NCBI GenBank assembly: GCA_016180815.1
Contig: JACPAN010000019.1
Span: 1-47,886 of the forward strand
Length of the DNA stretch: 47,886 bases
Direction of reading: 5' to 3'
Source of the DNA: Elusimicrobiota bacterium
Lineage (GTDB): Bacteria > Elusimicrobiota > Elusimicrobia > JACQPE01
Position numbers and translations under genes: made by a program. The notes under the pieces were generated by a model. The model did not search any database and had not been told where the DNA came from. It worked only from the letters and a program-made list of their open reading frames with translations. Below are positions 21,714 to 30,628 of the stretch, in pieces (the stretch's first letter is position 1; each line of letters begins with the position of its first letter).

Positions 21714-22405
21714 TGAATGTTGGAAATCAGATCTTTGATAATATAGAGGCTATCCGACGGCGCGTAGGCGCGGCTTGCCGCAGGGCCGGCCGCGAGCCCG
21801 GCGAGGTTGTTATGATGGCGGTTTCGAAGGGGCAGCCCTTGGAAGCCATCATCGAAGCCGCCCGTCACGGGATCGTTGATTTCGGCGAAAATCGCATCCA
21901 GGAAGCCCTCTTAAAAATGCCGCAGGCTCAGGCGGGTCTGAATTGGCATTTTATCGGGCCTTTGCAAAGCAATAAGGCGTTAAAAGCGCTTCAGCTTGGT
22001 TTTGCGACCATTCAGTCGGTGGACAGCGAGGAGTTGGCCGGGCGCTTAAGCCGTTTGGCCCAGGAGCAAGGCCGTCGGCAGGCGATTTTACTGGAAGTCA
22101 ATATCGCCGATGAGCCTAAAAAACATGGCTTTTTGCCGCAGGCCGCGATTGGTGCGGGCCTTCGAATCGCCGGTTTACCGGGCCTCGACATTCGGGGTTT
22201 GATGTGCATGGGACCTCGCAGCGCGGAGCCGCAAGCCATGCGCCCGTTTTTCGCCGCCATGAGGCGGTTGTGGGAACAGTGGCAAGGCGCCGTTGGGCGC
22301 AAACAGATTTTGTCGATGGGAATGAGTGGGGATTTTGAGGCGGCAATTGAGGAAGGTTCGACCATGATCAGAATTGGTCGGGCTATTTTTCAAGCCGCCC
22401 CGTAA
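21713..22405 (+). CDS. YggS/PROSC-family PLP homeostasis protein
   Basis: A 230-residue pyridoxal phosphate-binding protein with an alanine-racemase-like barrel. The PLP lysine is in MMAVSKGQP, and the family motifs FGENRIQEALLKM, LNWHFIGPLQSNK, LLEVNIADE, GLMCMGP and SMGMSGDFEAAIEEGSTMIRIG are all present. It buffers PLP and affects amino-acid metabolism; no enzymatic reaction is established. ATG 21713 overlaps the rsmA stop by one base; the longer frame from 21674 runs into rsmA and is rejected. Confidence 0.95.
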   Translation: MNVGNQIFDNIEAIRRRVGAACRRAGREPGEVVMMAVSKGQPLEAIIEAARHGIVDFGENRIQEALLKMPQAQAGLNWHFIGPLQSNKALKALQLGFATIQSVDSEELAGRLSRLAQEQGRRQAILLEVNIADEPKKHGFLPQAAIGAGLRIAGLPGLDIRGLMCMGPRSAEPQAMRPFFAAMRRLWEQWQGAVGRKQILSMGMSGDFEAAIEEGSTMIRIGRAIFQAAP

Positions 22406-22422
22406 GGCAGGAGGAGTGCTGG

Positions 22423-22689
22423 ATGATCATCAAAGTTCGAGTCATACCGAACGCCGACGATAATGAAGTGATCAGCCGAATTGGGAGCGTTCTACGCGTG
22501 CGCCTGGCATCAGGCGCCAAGGACGACGAGCGTTTGAATTCAAGCCTCAGGCGCTATTTGGCTGAGTACTTCGACGTGCGTCCGGCGGCCGTCAGCATTC
22601 TGCGCGGCGCTAAAGGCAAAGAGAAAACCGTCGAGATTTCCGGACGCAGCGAAGAAGATTTGCGCTACGTCATGGAATCCATCCCCTAA
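22423..22689 (+). CDS. DUF167 / YggU-family protein
   Basis: An 88-residue protein of the DUF167 family: IIKVRVIPNADDNEV, LRVRLASGAKDDERLNSSLRRYLAEYF, VSILRGAKGKEKTVEISG. Family members are small alpha/beta proteins often next to YggS, as here, with unknown role. AGGAGG-like sequence lies just before ATG 22423. The following 93 bases to ileS contain no gene I can support. Confidence 0.93.
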   Translation: MIIKVRVIPNADDNEVISRIGSVLRVRLASGAKDDERLNSSLRRYLAEYFDVRPAAVSILRGAKGKEKTVEISGRSEEDLRYVMESIP

Positions 22690-22782
22690 ATTTTTTTAGG
22701 GCCGCGTTTTCAACGTTTCAGCGATCCCGGCGTTTGCGCAATAAACTGCATTCGTTGTCCATTTTAATTTCTAACCGGATTC

Positions 22783-25596
22783 ATGAGCTCTAAGAAGTAT
22801 CCCGTCAATCTTCCGCAAACATCCTTTTCCATGAAAGCCGACCTGGCTCAGAAGGAGCCTGTTTGGCTGGAATCCTGGGCCAAAGCGGATCTCTATCGCA
22901 AGGCGTTGGCCGCGCGTGCCGGATCGGCCAAATACATTCTTCACGACGGGCCTCCCTATGCCAACGGGCCCATTCACATGGGCCATGCCTTGAATAAAAC
23001 CCTCAAAGACATCATCGTCCGCTATAAAACGCTCGCCGGTTTTCAGGCCCCTTATGTTCCCGGCTGGGATTGCCATGGGTTGCCCATTGAGCAGGCGCTG
23101 TTGAAGGAATTAAAAATTTCCAAAAAAGAGGCCGCGGCTGATCCCGTGGCTTTCAGGAAAAAATGCCGTGAGTTTGTTCTGCGCATGGTGGAAGTTCAGA
23201 AAAAAGATTTCGTTCGTCTGGGAATTTTAGGCGATTGGGACAATCCCTATATCACCATGGAACCGCCCTATGCTTCCAAAATCGTCGAGGCGTTTATCCG
23301 GCTTTATCAGCAGGGCTATATTTACAAAGGCTTAAAGCCGGTGTATTGGTGTTTGCATTGCGAGACGGCCCTGGCCCAGGCTGAAATCGAATACAAGGAA
23401 AAAACATCGCCCAGCATTTACGTGGCTTTTCCCATTGAGGGAAAGCCCGATTATTCGGTTTTAATCTGGACGACGACGCCGTGGACATTACCCGCCAACC
23501 GCGCGGCGGTCGTCCACCCCAAGGCCGTCTACGCGGTTATTGAACTCGACGACGGCCGCCGCGTCATCGTGGCCGAACGCTTGAAAGACCGTTTGGCTCA
23601 ACTGTTGGGCGGCCGGTTCTCCGGTGAAACATTCACGGCCGCGCAGATGTCCGGCTGGACGTTGGCAAGCCCCCTGGCCAAGCGATCCGTGCCTGTGATC
23701 GCGGATGAGGAGGTGTCCCTGGAGGAGGGAACAGGCATTGTGCACAGCGCGCCCGGCCATGGCGATATTGATTTTCTTTGGGGCCAGCGCTTCAAACTTG
23801 AAGTGGCCAGTCCGGTCAATGAGACCGGCGCGTTTACGCCGGAGGCCGGATGGGCCGAGTTGACCGGGCGGCGCGTCAGCGAGGAGGAGACGACCCGCCT
23901 CCTGCTGAGCCTTCTCGGTCAGCGGCTGCTGTCGTCATCGACGACGACGCATTCCTACCCTCATTGCTGGCGTTGCAAGAATCCGGTGATTTTCAGGGCC
24001 ACTGAGCAATGGTTTTTAAGCATCGAGCATAATGATTTGCGCCGGAAAATTTTGGCGGCCATCGAGGAAACGGCGTGGCTGCCCCCGGGCTCCAAAGAAC
24101 GCATCCGTTCCATGGTTGGATTGCGCCCGGACTGGTGTTTGTCCCGGCAGCGGATTTGGGGCGCGCCCATCCCGATTCTTTACTGTAAGTCCTGCAATCG
24201 TATCAACGATGAAAAAAAGCTTTTCGAAGTCTTGGTCGCCAAAATCGCGGCCGAGGGTGAAGATTTTTGGTTCGATCCGGCCGGCGTTTTCCTCAACGAT
24301 TTGGGCGAGCGTTTCCCCTGCGCCTGCGGGAGCCGCCAGTTTGTGCGCGACGCCAATATCCTCGACGTTTGGATGGATTCCGGCGTCTCTTGGTTTGCGG
24401 TGGCTCAGGCGCAAGAGGCGCTGGCTTACCCTGCGGACATATATCTGGAAGGCTCCGATCAGCACCGGGGCTGGTTTCAAACATCGATCATCACGGCCGC
24501 GGCCTTGACCGGGCGCGCGCCGTATCGCGCGGTGTACACCAACGGCTGGGTGTTGGATGAGCAGGGCCGGGCCATGCATAAATCCTTGGGCAATGTGGTC
24601 AGCCCTCAGGACATCGTGCAAAAATGGGGGGCGGATGTGTTGAGGCTTTGGGCCGCTTCGACCGCTTCTATCGAGGACGTGCGCATTTCCCCGCGTTTGA
24701 TGGAGCTTTATGCGGATCATTACCGAAAGTTAAGGAACACCCTGCGTTTTATTTTGGGTAATTGTCACGGCTTTGACCCGCATCGCCACGGCGTGCCCAC
24801 CTGGGATCATTTGGAACGGTTCGAGCGTTGGGCCTTGTCTGATTTAAACGGCGTGATCAAGGAATGCCGCGAAGGCTATGAAACCCAGGATTTTCCCCGC
24901 GTGCTGCGCGCTTTGCTCAAATTTTCGATTCACGATTTATCCAATTTCTATTTCGACATTTCCAAGGACCGCCTTTATACGTTTAAGCCGGATGACCCGG
25001 ATCGGCGGGCCACGCAAAGCGTTTTGTTCGTGATCGGCCATTATTTGATTGCGATGCTGGCCCCGATTTGCCCGTTCACGGCCGAAGAAGCCTATGCCGA
25101 ACTGCTGGCCCTATGCTCCCAAAGGGAGCCGGCCATGCTGGCCAATGTCAAATTGCCGTTTCCGGAGGCGGCTCATTTATTGAAATTTCCCATAGCGTGC
25201 GCTGATTGGGATGACGATGATTTGAAACAACAGACCCCCATCATCCTCGCCATTCGCGAAACCGTGCATAAAAAACTCGATGAGATGAGGAAAGACGGCA
25301 TTTTGGGCTCCTCGCTTCAGGCCAAAGTCGCGGTTGAGGTTTCCCGCAAGAATTACGGCGTTCTGCGCCTCTGGCAGAGTTTTTTGTCCACCGTGCTCAT
25401 GGTTTCGGATGTCGATCTTAAGGAAGGCCCCGTTGACGACGACAAAAGCGCGGTGACCGTGTCCAAAACCGAAGGAGCGAAATGCGAACGCTGCTGGATT
25501 TACCACCCCTCCGTGGGTTCGGATCCCCGCGACCCCAATTTGTGCCCGAAATGCGTCAGCGTGCTCTACGCCAAAGAAGCCGTAGGTGAGAAGTAA
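22783..25596 (+). CDS. ileS: Isoleucyl-tRNA synthetase
   Basis: This 937-residue class I synthetase charges tRNA-Ile. The HIGH signature is HMGH in PPYANGPIHMGHALNK, and the KMSKS loop is MHKSLGN, with lysine conserved. The editing domain CP1 contains TTPWTLPANRA. The C-terminal zinc ribbon CERC...CPKC (about 905-930) is present, as in the eubacterial-type enzyme. It is the first gene of a tight run with lspA and lgt; its end overlaps the lspA start by 11 bases. Such ileS-lspA neighbours are widespread. Confidence 0.97.
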   Translation: MSSKKYPVNLPQTSFSMKADLAQKEPVWLESWAKADLYRKALAARAGSAKYILHDGPPYANGPIHMGHALNKTLKDIIVRYKTLAGFQAPYVPGWDCHGLPIEQALLKELKISKKEAAADPVAFRKKCREFVLRMVEVQKKDFVRLGILGDWDNPYITMEPPYASKIVEAFIRLYQQGYIYKGLKPVYWCLHCETALAQAEIEYKEKTSPSIYVAFPIEGKPDYSVLIWTTTPWTLPANRAAVVHPKAVYAVIELDDGRRVIVAERLKDRLAQLLGGRFSGETFTAAQMSGWTLASPLAKRSVPVIADEEVSLEEGTGIVHSAPGHGDIDFLWGQRFKLEVASPVNETGAFTPEAGWAELTGRRVSEEETTRLLLSLLGQRLLSSSTTTHSYPHCWRCKNPVIFRATEQWFLSIEHNDLRRKILAAIEETAWLPPGSKERIRSMVGLRPDWCLSRQRIWGAPIPILYCKSCNRINDEKKLFEVLVAKIAAEGEDFWFDPAGVFLNDLGERFPCACGSRQFVRDANILDVWMDSGVSWFAVAQAQEALAYPADIYLEGSDQHRGWFQTSIITAAALTGRAPYRAVYTNGWVLDEQGRAMHKSLGNVVSPQDIVQKWGADVLRLWAASTASIEDVRISPRLMELYADHYRKLRNTLRFILGNCHGFDPHRHGVPTWDHLERFERWALSDLNGVIKECREGYETQDFPRVLRALLKFSIHDLSNFYFDISKDRLYTFKPDDPDRRATQSVLFVIGHYLIAMLAPICPFTAEEAYAELLALCSQREPAMLANVKLPFPEAAHLLKFPIACADWDDDDLKQQTPIILAIRETVHKKLDEMRKDGILGSSLQAKVAVEVSRKNYGVLRLWQSFLSTVLMVSDVDLKEGPVDDDKSAVTVSKTEGAKCERCWIYHPSVGSDPRDPNLCPKCVSVLYAKEAVGEK

Positions 25597-26053
25597 GCGC
25601 CCTCGATTCCCGACGGAGGTCCGGTTCGCATTTTTTTTGGTGCTGGCGGATCAAGCCAGCAAAGCCTGGGTGCAGTCGAAATTTTCGCTTTTTGACTCCG
25701 TCGCCCTGCTGCCTTTTTTATCATTGACGTATGTTCACAATACCGGAGTTTCATTCGGGATGATGCGGTCCTTGCCCGGCTGGTTTTTGCTGGCGGTCAA
25801 TGCGCTGTTGACCGCGGCGATTTATATTTTTTGGCGCCGGCGCATGGCGGCCGGCCCAGGCCGCTGGGAATCCCGGGGCCTGTTGCTTATTTTTTCCGGC
25901 GCCGTGGGCAACATTTTGGACCGGGCGCGCTTGGGTTATGTCGTTGATTTCATCGACCTGCATTTCTGGCCGATCTTTAACCTGGCGGACTCCATGATCA
26001 CGACCGGCGTTTGTTGCTATTTGGTCGGCTCGTTGATTAGGCAGCGTAAATAA
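25586..26053 (+). CDS. lspA: Lipoprotein signal peptidase II
   Basis: A 155-residue inner membrane aspartic protease that removes signal peptides from diacylated prolipoproteins. Four membrane segments are visible. The conserved blocks are VLADQASKAWVQ, YVHNTGVSFGM, FSGAVGNILDRARLGYVVDFID and IFNLADSMITTG, including the catalytic Asp pair in GNILDR and FNLAD. GTG 25586 overlaps ileS by 11 bases. It is followed by lgt, the enzyme for the preceding step. Confidence 0.95.
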   Translation: MRSKRPRFPTEVRFAFFLVLADQASKAWVQSKFSLFDSVALLPFLSLTYVHNTGVSFGMMRSLPGWFLLAVNALLTAAIYIFWRRRMAAGPGRWESRGLLLIFSGAVGNILDRARLGYVVDFIDLHFWPIFNLADSMITTGVCCYLVGSLIRQRK

Positions 26054-26064
26054 ATTAATGACCC

Positions 26065-26826
26065 GTGTTTCCTGAGCTGGTCTCCTTCGGCCCCCTGTCC
26101 TTGAAAACCTACGGACTGTTCGTCGGGATCGGGTTTTTGGCCGGCTATGAAATTCTCCGCAGGGCCTTAAGCGAAGCCGGACAAAAGCCCGTTCACGCGG
26201 AGCGTTTGCTTTGGATTTGCCTTGTGTTCGGTGTTTTGGGTTCGCGCATCCTTTATTTTTTGACGAACCCTTCGGATTGGCGGGACTTTTGGCGTTTATG
26301 GGAAGGCGGGCTTTCGTTCACGGGCGGGCTGATCATGGCGGGGATCGGCGTTTTTGTTTATGTGTTTCGGCGGAAGCTGCCCGTTTTTTCAGTGACCGAC
26401 GCCTTTGCCCAAGCCATGCCCGCGTCCCATGCTTTAGGCCGCATCGGCTGCCTGATGGCCGGCTGCTGCTGGGGCTACCCCACGGATTTTTTTCTTGGCG
26501 CCACCTTCACCAACCCGGCTTGTTCGCTTCCGGCCGAACTGCTGGGCGTCAGGCTCCACCCGACCCAGCTGTATGAGGCCGCCGGGCTCGGGCTGATTTT
26601 TGTTGCTTGCCGGGCGATGAGAAAAAAAATTCCGGGCAAGCTTCTCGGTTTTTATTTTTTACTTTACGGAGTTCTGCGTTTCGGGCTGGAATTTTTGCGC
26701 GCGGATGCGGCGCTGGAACCCACGGTCTTAGGCTTGACCTTCGCTCAGTCCCTGGTCGTTTTTGTGCTGTGGCCGGCGGGGCTTTTATGGCTTAAATTCG
26801 CGGCTGTCCGACGGCGGATGATATAA
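26065..26826 (+). CDS. lgt: Prolipoprotein diacylglyceryl transferase
   Basis: A 253-residue membrane enzyme that transfers diacylglycerol from phosphatidylglycerol to the lipobox cysteine. Blocks include FPELVSFGPLSLKTYGLFV, GSRILYFL, GGLSFTGGLIMAG, HALGRIGCLMAGCCWG and HPTQLYEA, with about seven membrane helices. The GTG start lies 11 bases after lspA. Its stop overlaps the ATG of the CcsA-like gene (TAATG). The typical Lgt signature is slightly varied (SHALGRIGCL). Confidence 0.96.
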   Translation: MFPELVSFGPLSLKTYGLFVGIGFLAGYEILRRALSEAGQKPVHAERLLWICLVFGVLGSRILYFLTNPSDWRDFWRLWEGGLSFTGGLIMAGIGVFVYVFRRKLPVFSVTDAFAQAMPASHALGRIGCLMAGCCWGYPTDFFLGATFTNPACSLPAELLGVRLHPTQLYEAAGLGLIFVACRAMRKKIPGKLLGFYFLLYGVLRFGLEFLRADAALEPTVLGLTFAQSLVVFVLWPAGLLWLKFAAVRRRMI

Positions 26827-27683
26827 TGGGATTTCCCATGGAGCTGCTTCTTTTCAAAGGGTCCCTTCTCTTCAATTCACTGGCTGCGGCGTTTAGCCTT
26901 CTTTACATGTGGAAAAACGCCCGTTTTTTGGAAAAGGGCTGGAAAATTCTTTTAGCCGCTGGCTGCGCCGCGCATGTGTTGAGTTTTTTTGCGCGCATCG
27001 CGAATTTTTGGGGTTTATACCAAGAGAACCGTTATTTTTTGCCCATCAATACGTTTTTTGGAGCCTTGTCTTATTTGGCCTTGGTCACCAACGGAACATG
27101 CTTGGCCTTGGCCTGGAAATATCGCATCAGCGTCTTAGGGGCTTTTGTCCTGCCCCTGGGGCTTTTGGCTCAATCCAGCGTCTGGATTTGGACCGATCCG
27201 GCTTTATCCGGTTTAGTGCCCGCGCTTCAGAGTTATTGGATTAATATTCATCCGTTGATTTTGATGGCTTGTTACGGGATTTTCGCCAATGCCTTCGGTC
27301 TTTCTGCGGCTTATTTGGTTCAGGAGTGGCAAATCCGCTCCCGCCGCCCCAGGGAGTTCGCCTGGCAAATTCCTTCGCTCGAGGTTCTGGATCGTTTAAG
27401 CTACAAGATCATTTTTCTAGCCCTGCCCGCGTTGACCATCGGCATTGTGATGGGCGGCATTTGGGCCTGGAACGCTTGGGGAAGATTTTGGGGCTGGGAC
27501 GCCAAGGAAACATGGGCGCTGATTACTTGGATGATTTACATCATTTATCTGCATTTGCGTTTGGCGCGCGGCTGGCAGGGGCGTCAGGCGGTTTACATCA
27601 ACCTGTTGGGTTTTGCGAGCGTGCTGTTTACGTTTTTCGGCGTGAATTATTTATCCAAACTTCACGGTTATCTTTCCGGTTGA
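26826..27683 (+). CDS. Cytochrome c assembly protein, CcsA/HemX type
   Basis: A 285-residue protein with about eight membrane helices and the haem-handling WWD motif (WGRFWGWDAKETWALITW, about 218-235). Conserved His residues occur in NIHPLILMACYG and near the end in KLHGYLSG. CcsA-type proteins bring haem to apocytochrome c; HemX-like relatives stabilise HemA, and hemA is the next gene, only three bases away. Either role is possible. A later in-frame ATG (26838) is an alternative start. Confidence 0.88.
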   Translation: MGFPMELLLFKGSLLFNSLAAAFSLLYMWKNARFLEKGWKILLAAGCAAHVLSFFARIANFWGLYQENRYFLPINTFFGALSYLALVTNGTCLALAWKYRISVLGAFVLPLGLLAQSSVWIWTDPALSGLVPALQSYWINIHPLILMACYGIFANAFGLSAAYLVQEWQIRSRRPREFAWQIPSLEVLDRLSYKIIFLALPALTIGIVMGGIWAWNAWGRFWGWDAKETWALITWMIYIIYLHLRLARGWQGRQAVYINLLGFASVLFTFFGVNYLSKLHGYLSG

Positions 27684-27686
27684 TTA

Positions 27687-28748
27687 ATGGAGACGAGGTT
27701 GTTGCGGTTTTTTACCGTCGGCGCCAGCCATAAAAGCGTTCCGGTCGCCGGTCTTGAAGAATTATCCCGGCGTTGGGGCGCCGAGGCGGACGGCGCTTTA
27801 AATAAATTTCGCGAACACCTCGGTCAAGCCGCGTCCGAGCTTTGCGTGCTGGCAACCTGCAATCGTTATGAGGTTTACGGCGCGGGATCCGAAGAAATTC
27901 AAGAATCGCTGAAGCGGCGCCTTAACGAATCATTGGGCTCTTCCGCCGCGTGTTACTCGTTTCATAACGGCGAGGCCGTCCGCCATGTTTTCCGGGTGGC
28001 GGCGGGGCTGGACTCCATGGTTTTAGGCGAAACCGAGATTTTGGGCCAGGTCAAAACAGCCTATGAAACCGCGCGCCAAGGGGGGTTCACCGGGCAGGTG
28101 CTCAACACCATTTTTCAAAAGGCCCTGGCCGTCGGCAAACGCGCGCGCTCTGAAACCCGGCTTTCCCAGGGCCGTTTGTCCGTGGCTTCGGTCGCGCTGG
28201 AGCTGGCGGGAAAAATTTTTGCCGATATCAAAAATTGCACCGTGGCCGTGGTCGGTTCCGGAGCCATGGGCACGGAAACCGCCAGGAATCTGGTCTGGGC
28301 CAGGCCCAAAAACACTCTATTCTTAAGCCGCAGTTTGGAGCGCGCCCAGGCCTTGGCCCGGGAGTTCGGCGGCCAGGCGGCGACGCTTGATGAGTTGCCG
28401 CGCGCCCTGCGCATCGCGGATATCATGGTGACCCAGCTTTCCGTGGAAACGCCTGCGATCACCCGGGCTCTGGTCGGGCAAGCCCTGCTCGAGCGCACGA
28501 GGGATCTTTTTATCTTGGATATCGGTTTTCCCAGGAACGTGGAGGACGCGGTCGGCCGCTTGGCCCGGACTTATCTTTATAATATCGATGACTTGAAAGG
28601 CATTGCCCAGGCGAACGCCCGCAACCGCCAGGAAGAAGCCGAAAAAGCCGCCGTCATTATCGACAAGGAGCTTGAAGAATTTTGGCCTCAAACATCAACC
28701 CGGCTCAACGCATTAAAGTGGGAACGCGCGGTTCCCGCCTTGCACTGA
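27687..28748 (+). CDS. hemA: Glutamyl-tRNA reductase, short C-terminus
   Basis: This enzyme reduces glutamyl-tRNA to glutamate-1-semialdehyde, the first step of C5 haem synthesis. Catalytic Cys lies in LATCNRYEVYG, with GLDSMVLGETEILGQVKTAY and the Rossmann VVGSGAMGTETARNL. At 353 residues it is about 60-80 shorter than usual: the spinal helix (QANARNRQEEAEKAAVIIDKELEEFW) is present but almost all of the dimerisation domain is missing. The end overlaps hemC by 67 bases. It may be a real variant or a truncation by frameshift; the active residues are intact. Confidence 0.9.
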   Translation: METRLLRFFTVGASHKSVPVAGLEELSRRWGAEADGALNKFREHLGQAASELCVLATCNRYEVYGAGSEEIQESLKRRLNESLGSSAACYSFHNGEAVRHVFRVAAGLDSMVLGETEILGQVKTAYETARQGGFTGQVLNTIFQKALAVGKRARSETRLSQGRLSVASVALELAGKIFADIKNCTVAVVGSGAMGTETARNLVWARPKNTLFLSRSLERAQALAREFGGQAATLDELPRALRIADIMVTQLSVETPAITRALVGQALLERTRDLFILDIGFPRNVEDAVGRLARTYLYNIDDLKGIAQANARNRQEEAEKAAVIIDKELEEFWPQTSTRLNALKWERAVPALH

Positions 28749-29620
28749 CGCAAACCCGGCTCTATTGCGAGCGCTTAAGCGATCAAAATCCGTCGCTTGA
28801 GTTCGAGATTGTTGAAATCCAGACTTCCGGCGATCGTTTTCAAGAGCGTCCGACTGAAGACGTGCTGCGCATGGCCGGCAAAGGTATTTTCGTCAAAGAA
28901 ATCGAGGAGGCGTTGTTGCGCGGGGACGTTGATTTTGCGGTGCACTCGTTAAAGGATATGCCCGGAGATCTCCCCGATGGGCTGCTGCTGTGCGGTTACC
29001 AGCCCCGCGGCGATCCGAGAGACGCCCTGGTCACGTTCGGACGCAAGGACATCGCGGATTTGCCCAACGGCGCCCGGGTGGGTTCTTCTTCCTTGCGCCG
29101 CCGGTTCCAGTTGATCGGCCTGATGAAGGCGCTGGGTAAAACGGTTGAGGTTCTGCCTGTGCGCGGCAATCTCGATACCAGGGTGACAAAGGCGTTAAAG
29201 GGAGAATTGGACGCGGTGATCGTCAGCGCCGCGGGATTGAGGCGTTTAGGTTTGATTGAACATGCGGTCAAACTTTTTGATCCCAGCCTTGAAATGATCC
29301 CTCCCTGCGGCCAAGGGATTTTAACGGCTGAAATCAGCGCGGCCCGGGCGGATTTGTTCGAGATTCTATCCACCGTTGAAGATCATCCGACCCGGCTCTC
29401 CGGCGAGCTTGAGCGCCGGGTGTTAAAAGCCATGGGCGGGGGTTGTCTGGACGCGCTGGGGATTTACGCGCGGCCGCGCGCCGAAGAGCCCGGCGCCATG
29501 GAACTTCACCTTTATCGTCATAGCGGGCAACCGGGCGAAGAGGATCTATTGCGCACCAGCCTGGTCGTTCGCGCCCAGGATACCGAGAGTCTTTTCGAGA
29601 AACTGACGCCCCGGCAATAG
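28682..29620 (+). CDS. hemC: Hydroxymethylbilane synthase (porphobilinogen deaminase)
   Basis: A 312-residue enzyme that condenses four porphobilinogens. IKVGTRGSRLAL, RPTEDVLRMAGKGIFVKEIEEALL, FAVHSLKDMP, GSSSLRRRFQL, VLPVRGNLDTR and PPCGQGILTAE are all family signatures. The dipyrromethane cofactor Cys is in MGGGCLDALG. TTG 28682 is chosen because AAGGAG (28665-28670) precedes it; GTG 28715 is a shorter alternative without a site. The gene begins inside hemA, so it depends on hemA translation. Confidence 0.95.
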   Translation: MASNINPAQRIKVGTRGSRLALTQTRLYCERLSDQNPSLEFEIVEIQTSGDRFQERPTEDVLRMAGKGIFVKEIEEALLRGDVDFAVHSLKDMPGDLPDGLLLCGYQPRGDPRDALVTFGRKDIADLPNGARVGSSSLRRRFQLIGLMKALGKTVEVLPVRGNLDTRVTKALKGELDAVIVSAAGLRRLGLIEHAVKLFDPSLEMIPPCGQGILTAEISAARADLFEILSTVEDHPTRLSGELERRVLKAMGGGCLDALGIYARPRAEEPGAMELHLYRHSGQPGEEDLLRTSLVVRAQDTESLFEKLTPRQ

Positions 29621-29634
29621 GTAGAATAAATTTC

Positions 29635-30627
29635 TTGAGACCGTTCTCAATCCTTTTATTGTTTTTGGTTGCGCCTGTTCATGGGCGGGCCTATGATTTT
29701 GAAATTCCGGAGGGTAAAATCGTCGTTTTCGGGGACAGCCGCGTTATCACGCCCACCGAGCGTTTAAGAGGCAGGGAAGATCCCGGCTTTCGCGTGCCGG
29801 CCAACATTTATCGCGGCGCCGCCGAAGAACGCCCGGTCGCCGTTTTTCACGCCGGGGATATCGTGTCCATGGGTTTCGCCAGAAGCCGATGGTTGGGTGG
29901 TTGGGACGTTTTTGCCGAGCATGTGCGCCCGATTGTGGATGGGAACATTCCGTTTTTCCCGGCCATCGGCAATCACGATTATTATGGAATCCAGCGGCAT
30001 GCTCTTAGGAATTTTTATGAGATGTTTCCTTATCTCAGCAGGACGTTCTACAGCGTCAAATCCGGCCGGGTCCTCTATTTATTGCTCGATTCCAACCGCA
30101 CGTTTATCGCCGCCGGCGGGCTCGACCAAACCGAATTGGCTTGGCTTGAGGAAACCGTGCGCCTGGGCGACAACGACCCGGATGTAAAATTCATCGTGCC
30201 GATTTTTCATCACCCGGCGTATTCGTATCTTGGCCACCCGTCGGGAACAGGGCCCGATTCCCGTTGGGTGTTGGAACGCTTCGTCCCGGTATTTGAACGT
30301 TCGTCCAAAGTTCGTCTGGTCTTTTCCGGGCATATCCATATTTACGAACGCCGTCATGTCGAACCCGTGGTTTATGTGATCACCGGGGGCGGGGGTTCCC
30401 CGCGCCATTATGCCAGCGATGATCATTTGCGCCGCCGTCTATCTGGGCCAGGACAGCCTAACCCGGGCGATGTCGTGCGTACCGATTTCCATTACATGCG
30501 CGTGACGCCCGCCGGTGATGCGCTTCGCGTTGAAATGATTCAATTGGACGAAAGCGGCTCACGGAACGTCGGCGACAGCTTCGTCGTCGTCTCGGAATCA
30601 TCATCCGCGGTTCTTCCCGTTCGCTGA
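29635..30627 (+). CDS. Secreted calcineurin-like metallophosphoesterase
   Basis: A 330-residue protein with a signal peptide (LLLFLVAPVHGRA) and the metallophosphoesterase motif set: GDSR near 33, HAGD near 73, GNHD near 111, FHHP near 190 and SGHIHIYERR near 232. It resembles purple-acid-phosphatase-like enzymes of the periplasm or outer surface. Metal ligands are intact, though the first motif reads DSR instead of D-X-H. TTG 29635 starts it. It sits between hemC and nadB with short gaps, without an obvious pathway link. Confidence 0.85.
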   Translation: MRPFSILLLFLVAPVHGRAYDFEIPEGKIVVFGDSRVITPTERLRGREDPGFRVPANIYRGAAEERPVAVFHAGDIVSMGFARSRWLGGWDVFAEHVRPIVDGNIPFFPAIGNHDYYGIQRHALRNFYEMFPYLSRTFYSVKSGRVLYLLLDSNRTFIAAGGLDQTELAWLEETVRLGDNDPDVKFIVPIFHHPAYSYLGHPSGTGPDSRWVLERFVPVFERSSKVRLVFSGHIHIYERRHVEPVVYVITGGGGSPRHYASDDHLRRRLSGPGQPNPGDVVRTDFHYMRVTPAGDALRVEMIQLDESGSRNVGDSFVVVSESSSAVLPVR

Positions 30628-30628
30628 G

